From NCBI GenBank assembly GCA_018402155.1, contig JAGYJG010000001.1:756198-820197 (forward strand): 64,000 bases of DNA, in the 5' to 3' direction. The DNA is from Bacteroidia bacterium. GTDB taxonomy: Bacteria; Bacteroidota; Bacteroidia; NS11-12g; UBA9320. A program made the position numbers and the translations under genes. Each line of letters starts with the position of its first letter. Positions within the stretch are counted from its first letter, which is position 1. The notes under the pieces are model-generated. The model searched no databases. It saw nothing but the letters and a program-made list of their open reading frames with translations, and was not told the DNA's origin. Below, one piece after another: positions 60,046 to 64,000 of this stretch.

Positions 60046-60650
60046 AAGCTACACAGATATACTACTCATCTTTCATTATTAAGTATAAACTTCTGCTTGT
60101 CGATTCACAGCTGCAGATTCACTCATTTTGGTAACCCCTAGACTAATAACGTAGAGAGTCCAATTGGCGGTATGCGGAGGCAACAGTTTGGCCACAAAAG
60201 TCTGGATAAGTGATATTTTAGCGAAAAAAGTACGAAATCATTGAGGGAAAATGCGAGTAATAGGCCATAGTAAAAACACCTAATAGTCAATCTTGTGTCA
60301 ATTAAATTTTTCCAAATACAGATATGATACAATTAGTCAATCGCACATTAAGCAAAGCAGGCGCATCATAAAATAATAATAGAATATGTGAGTAAACAGA
60401 ACATTTAGTCTTACCCGACAAACAAACCGAAACTTTGTAAAATACAAAGAGCCAATTTATTGTAATTATTTCTGGGACTCTTGGAAGGGGACTCACCGAT
60501 GTTTTAAAGTTGTGCCAAAGGTAAAAGGAGACAATGTGAAGCAAGGTTTAAATTATTTTTTAGGTGCAATTGATATCAGATACCATTTTTGTGAGTAAAT
60601 GCGGCAAAAGCTTGGCTTTTAACCTTATAAGAGCGTTTTTCAGTTTTTTG
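60046..60650. other. About 600 bp with no recognisable gene
   Basis: Stops are frequent in all frames. No long repeat, tRNA or hairpin with a T run is evident. Short stretches on the plus strand have purine-rich motifs (AAAGGAGA at 60524-60531, followed by an ATG), but the frame is short. Confidence 0.5.
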
Positions 60651-60680
60651 TTTGTTGTAATGATAAACCGATTATTTTTG
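60651..60680 (+). promoter_or_regulatory. Promoter of tRNA-Ser
   Basis: TTTG at 60651-60654, an 18-nt spacer and TATTTTTG at 60673-60680. The tRNA begins 49 nt later; the leader contains a hairpin TATCTT/AAGATA. Confidence 0.6.
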
Positions 60681-60729
60681 CAGCCGATTTATGGGGAAAG
60701 ATTCTATCTTTAACCAAGATAAAGACTAC

Positions 60730-60814
60730 GGAGAAATGGCAGAGTGGTCGAATGCACTGGTCTTGAAAACCAGCGTACCGCAAGGTACCGGGGGTTCGAA
60801 TCCCTCTTTCTCCG
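60730..60814 (+). tRNA. tRNA-Ser (anticodon TGA)
   Basis: 85-nt class II tRNA. Acceptor GGAGAAA pairs with TTTCTCC; discriminator G. Anticodon stem CTGGT/ACCAG closes CTTGAAA with TGA. Long variable arm GTACCGCAAGGTAC. Not CCA-encoded. Confidence 0.95.
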
Positions 60815-60821
60815 CATAATT

Positions 60822-60865
60822 AAAGTCTTAACAACTGAAATTCAGTCTGTTAAGACTTTTTTAAT
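60822..60865 (+). terminator. Very strong terminator of tRNA-Ser
   Basis: Two stacked stems: AAAGTCTTAACA (60822-60833) with TGTTAAGACTTT (60848-60859), and inside it ACTGAA/TTCAGT with a single-base centre; one bulged C at 60847. A T run follows. Confidence 0.9.
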
Positions 60866-61059
60866 TTAATCTTAGTCCATATTTAGTCTTCATTATTTGT
60901 AAAAAAATACTTCCTGCCAGTATGTTAATTATCTTGGGTTATTTCAGCTCATAACACTTGTAAGCTCCCCCAAAAATAGTACGGAATAAAAGTAGAAAAA
61001 ATAATAATTTTAGACCGTAAAAAAAGTATAGTATACAAAGCTGAATTGGCGATGAGATG

Positions 61060-62001
61060 CTACTCAATTTCTAAGTGCGAGTGAAATTTATCTGCTTTGT
61101 CTATGCTTTTATTTAATTCAAAACCTATTAATACAACAAAACAGTTGACATAAATTAGTATCATAAGAACCAGAAGCGTACCTACAGAGCCATAAAGTTT
61201 ATTGTACGAATTGAAATTTTCTACATACACTCTAAATCCATATGTGCTTACTATGCTGAGAATGGTAGCTACCGTACTTCCCGCCGAAAAAAAACGCCAC
61301 TCTGTACCCTTATTGCTTCCAAAGTAATACAACGAACTGAATATGAAATAAACCAAAGACAAAGTAAGAGTATACTCAGCTGCAGTTAGCACTATTTTGG
61401 TAAATCCATCTGTTATTGCCACTTGGTCGTCTAACATACGTATACCATAGTTGAACGTAAGCGAAAGTAAGATGGTGGTTATAAGAAGTAAAATAACTAA
61501 GAAAAGTAGTATCACACTTTTGAACCGAATATCGAGCCAATTGCGCTGCAACTTGGAATCTACACCAGAATCGAAGGCCGCAAGCATGCTTGCAAAACCA
61601 TTGCTAGAAAAATATAAAGCCGCTATAAAACCAAAAGACAATAAGCCTGCATTCTGATTTGTCACTATGTCGGTTATAGTTTCGTTCACAAATTCAAATG
61701 CTTTTGCGGGCAAAAACTTTTGAATGAAATCAGTAATGAGTACTTCTAAATTGGCAATAGGAATATACGGAATAAGTGTGAATAGAAATATAATCAGCGG
61801 AAAAATAGCAATAAAGAAGTTGAAAGCTAGGGAAGACGCACGCAAATTCAAGTCTTCTTCAAACAGACCGTTGACAAAAAACTTTCCAACTTGGTAAATA
61901 GATTTGCCTTTGAAACCTGGCAAGGTTACCTGAGCAAGCTTCTGGTCTAAAAACTGATCTGTGCTATTAAGCGTCGTTATAATTTTTCTTTTAATTTTCA
62001 C
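61060..62001 (-). CDS. YihY/BrkB family membrane protein
   Basis: 313 residues if begun at GTG 62001; the open frame extends to TTG 62025. Six hydrophobic segments and LRASSLAFNFFIAIFPLIIFLFTLIPYIP match the YihY/virulence factor BrkB family, whose function is unknown; it is not an RNase. Divergent from serC through about 55 bp. Confidence 0.87.
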   Translation of the reverse strand: MKIKRKIITTLNSTDQFLDQKLAQVTLPGFKGKSIYQVGKFFVNGLFEEDLNLRASSLAFNFFIAIFPLIIFLFTLIPYIPIANLEVLITDFIQKFLPAKAFEFVNETITDIVTNQNAGLLSFGFIAALYFSSNGFASMLAAFDSGVDSKLQRNWLDIRFKSVILLFLVILLLITTILLSLTFNYGIRMLDDQVAITDGFTKIVLTAAEYTLTLSLVYFIFSSLYYFGSNKGTEWRFFSAGSTVATILSIVSTYGFRVYVENFNSYNKLYGSVGTLLVLMILIYVNCFVVLIGFELNKSIDKADKFHSHLEIE

Positions 62002-62033
62002 TAAAGTTAACACTGCAAATAACAAGATTTAAA

Positions 62034-62041
62034 TAGATTTG
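62034..62041 (+). promoter_or_regulatory. -7 box of serC
   Basis: TAGATTTG, exact TAnnTTTG consensus, 16 nt before the serC ATG at 62058. Confidence 0.5.
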
Positions 62042-62057
62042 CCACAATTAAAATTTT

Positions 62058-63107
62058 ATGAGCAAAGTACATAATTTTTCCGCCGGCCCAGCTATACTTC
62101 CTCAGGAAGTTATTCAAAACTGTGCGGATGCACTGTTAAATTTTTCGGGAACTAATCTTTCTTTGATAGAAGTATCGCACCGAAGCAAGGAATATGTTGC
62201 AGTAATGGATGAAGCGCGCAGCCTAGTAAAAAAAATAATGAAGCTTGGAGATGACTACGATGTTGTATACCTGCAAGGAGGAGCTAGTACCCAATTTCTG
62301 ATGACAGCTATGAATCTACTAGAAACAAAAGCCGCGTACACTAACACCGGAACATGGGCTAAAAATGCTATAAAAGAGGCTAGACCATTTGGCACGGTAG
62401 ATGTGCTGGGCTCTTCCGAAGACACTAATTTCAATTATATCCCCAAAAATTATACCGTAGCGGCTGACTATGATTACTTTCATTGCACCTCCAACAACAC
62501 TATTTTTGGCACTCAGATGCATAGTTTTCCAGAGTGTCCAACTTCTTTAGTGTGCGATATGAGCTCTGATATCTTTAGTCGCCAATTGGATTTTTCTAAA
62601 TTTGATCTGATCTATGCAGGGGCTCAAAAAAATATGGGACCTGCTGGAACAACGTTGGTAGTGCTCAAAAAAAGTATTCTTGGAAAAGTGACTAGATATT
62701 TACCTACTATGCTAGATTATCGCACACACATTGATAAGGAATCTATGTTTAACACTCCCTCTGTTTTTGCTATATATGGATGTCTTCAAACATTGAAATG
62801 GATAGATGCTCTTGGTTTAGAAACAATAGAAAAACAAAATAATGCGAAAGCAGAATTACTGTATAGTGAAATTGATAAAAATCCATTGTTTATCGGGACT
62901 GCTGCCATAGAAGATAGGTCTAAAATGAATGCAACTTTCGCTCTGAAAGATGAAGCAAGAAACGATGAGTTTTTGCAAGCTTGTGCAGCTGCTAGTATAA
63001 ATGGTTTGAAAGGACACCGCAGTGTAGGTGGTTTTAGGGCAAGTATGTACAATGCACTTACTATAGACAGTGTACAAGTACTAGTAGATGTGATGAAAAA
63101 TTTTTAA
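62058..63107 (+). CDS. serC: Phosphoserine aminotransferase
   Basis: 349 residues. NFSAGPAILPQEVI is the family N-terminus; VVYLQGGASTQFLMTAMNL binds phosphate/PLP; the Schiff-base lysine is in YAGAQKNMGPAGTTLVV; HRSVGGFRASMYNAL closes the protein. It transaminates 3-phosphohydroxypyruvate, the product of the next gene. Confidence 0.96.
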   Translation: MSKVHNFSAGPAILPQEVIQNCADALLNFSGTNLSLIEVSHRSKEYVAVMDEARSLVKKIMKLGDDYDVVYLQGGASTQFLMTAMNLLETKAAYTNTGTWAKNAIKEARPFGTVDVLGSSEDTNFNYIPKNYTVAADYDYFHCTSNNTIFGTQMHSFPECPTSLVCDMSSDIFSRQLDFSKFDLIYAGAQKNMGPAGTTLVVLKKSILGKVTRYLPTMLDYRTHIDKESMFNTPSVFAIYGCLQTLKWIDALGLETIEKQNNAKAELLYSEIDKNPLFIGTAAIEDRSKMNATFALKDEARNDEFLQACAAASINGLKGHRSVGGFRASMYNALTIDSVQVLVDVMKNF

Positions 63108-63118
63108 GTAAAAAAAGT

Positions 63119-64000
63119 ATGAAAATATTAATAAACGATGGTCTGCACGAAGCAGGTATAGCTCTACTGGAGCAGGCCGGACACGAAGTAGACACTACAA
63201 GCATTCCACAAGATGAGCTACTTACCAAACTAAGTAACTATGATGCTATAGTGGTGAGAAGCGCGACTACCGTAAGAAAAGAACTGATGAATGCGGCACC
63301 TAACCTAAAATTGATTGGTAGAGGTGGTGTAGGTCTAGACAATATAGATGTGGACGTGGCAAAAGAAAAAGATATTGCCGTTTTTAATACTCCTGCAGCT
63401 TCGTCTCGTTCAGTTGCAGAATTAGCCTTAGGTCATTTGTTTGGAATTGTTAGATCATTGCCTATGGTCAACAAAGCAATGAACAAAGACGGTGTTTCAG
63501 ATTTTAAAGACTTAAAAAAAGCAGCGAGTAAGGGGATAGAATTGCAAGGCAAAACACTAGGATTGATAGGTTTTGGCAGAATCGGACGCGAAACAGCAAG
63601 CATTGCAATAGGCTGCGGAATGAAGGTGATTGCCTACGATCCTTATATTACCGAAGAAGAAGTAGTTGTAAATGTGCATCCTGATTACGATGTTAACCTT
63701 AAAATAAACGTTAAAACAACACCTAAAGATCAGCTTCTTGCTGAATCAGATTTTATTAGTCTGCATATTCCCGGTGGTCAAGGATATGTCTTAGATACCG
63801 AAGATTTTGCAAAAATGAAAGACGGTGTTGGTATAGTAAATTGCTCTCGGGGCGGGACAATAAGTGAAGAAGCCTTGCTAGCAGCAATGGACAGCGGGAA
63901 GGTAAAATACGTAGCCACAGATGTATTTGAAAAAGAGCCACCCATAGATCAAAGATTATTACGCTCAGTTTCTGTAGGTTTGAGCCCCCATATAGGCGCT
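63119..64000 (+). CDS. serA: D-3-phosphoglycerate dehydrogenase (3' end outside window)
   Basis: 294 codons remain open to the window edge. The substrate region VVRSATTVRKEL, GRGGVGLDNIDV, the NAD loop GLIGFGRIGRETASIA, INCSRGG-type IVNCSRGGTISEEAL and the start of LSPHIGA (catalytic His) are visible. It oxidises 3-phosphoglycerate, the first step to serine. It begins 11 bp after serC, so the two form an operon. Confidence 0.94.
   Translation, partial: MKILINDGLHEAGIALLEQAGHEVDTTSIPQDELLTKLSNYDAIVVRSATTVRKELMNAAPNLKLIGRGGVGLDNIDVDVAKEKDIAVFNTPAASSRSVAELALGHLFGIVRSLPMVNKAMNKDGVSDFKDLKKAASKGIELQGKTLGLIGFGRIGRETASIAIGCGMKVIAYDPYITEEEVVVNVHPDYDVNLKINVKTTPKDQLLAESDFISLHIPGGQGYVLDTEDFAKMKDGVGIVNCSRGGTISEEALLAAMDSGKVKYVATDVFEKEPPIDQRLLRSVSVGLSPHIGA

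Overview
The window is a chromosomal segment of an AT-rich member of the Bacteroidota. The evidence is: TonB-dependent receptors with N-terminal carboxypeptidase-like domains next to a DUF4249 lipoprotein; C-terminal sorting tails typical of the type IX secretion system on two exported proteins; TIGR02757, DUF349, PafA-type phosphatase and Bacteroidota-type acyl-CoA reductase genes; near absence of Shine-Dalgarno sequences; and promoters of the TTG-N19-TAnnTTTG type. The exact order or family cannot be fixed from sequence reading alone.

Left part (1-16 kb): the 3' end of mutS2, a hot-dog thioesterase overlapping smpB, tRNA-Leu(GAG) followed by an 85-bp tandem repeat that includes the tRNA 3' end, a Cys/Met-metabolism PLP enzyme, a decayed Uma2 gene, TIGR02757, a three-gene set of exported/MORN proteins, a divergent YwqK-like repeat protein, a coupled minus-strand run (NfeD protease, small exported protein, GT9 glycosyltransferase), then a LysM protein overlapping an O-antigen ligase-like gene. 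Middle (16-44 kb): polyphosphate kinase and a PafA-like phosphatase facing each other, a receptor/DUF4249/receptor block, a DUF349 protein coupled to a methyltransferase, an HMG-CoA lyase, an NHL-repeat protein with a sorting tail, purC, an acyl-CoA reductase, YkuK, a tight ruvX-def-ubiA-maf-barrel-GDPD operon, an ECF sigma factor, a PTPS/folE pterin pair, a LolD-type ATPase, an RRM protein, a universal stress protein and a nucleoside phosphorylase/GNAT pair.

The most notable region is 44.1-49.67 kb: a compact integrated element of about 5.5 kb in the 3' end of tRNA-Lys(TTT), flanked by 58-bp direct repeats that match at 56 positions. It encodes a tyrosine integrase, an excisionase-like HTH protein, a winged-helix-like regulator, a replication-protein-like gene, a small GRPxG protein and a P27-type phage terminase small subunit, but no capsid, portal, tail or large terminase. 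This content resembles a phage satellite (PICI-like packaging parasite). Regulatory structure supports this: matched tandem dyads at both ends, ACGTACGT-like palindromes upstream of the terS and HTH promoters, and a possible short antisense RNA over the leader of the replication-like gene.

Right part (49.7-64 kb): tRNA-Arg(TCG), fadD, an S8 peptidase with a sorting tail, a prohibitin homologue, a coupled GT9/cyclase pair, a histidine kinase, trxA, DUF58, a long non-coding gap, tRNA-Ser(TGA) with a very strong terminator, a BrkB-family membrane protein, and serC-serA (serA cut by the window end). Many mRNAs look leaderless or nearly so, because perfect -7 boxes end 3-10 nt before the start codon.
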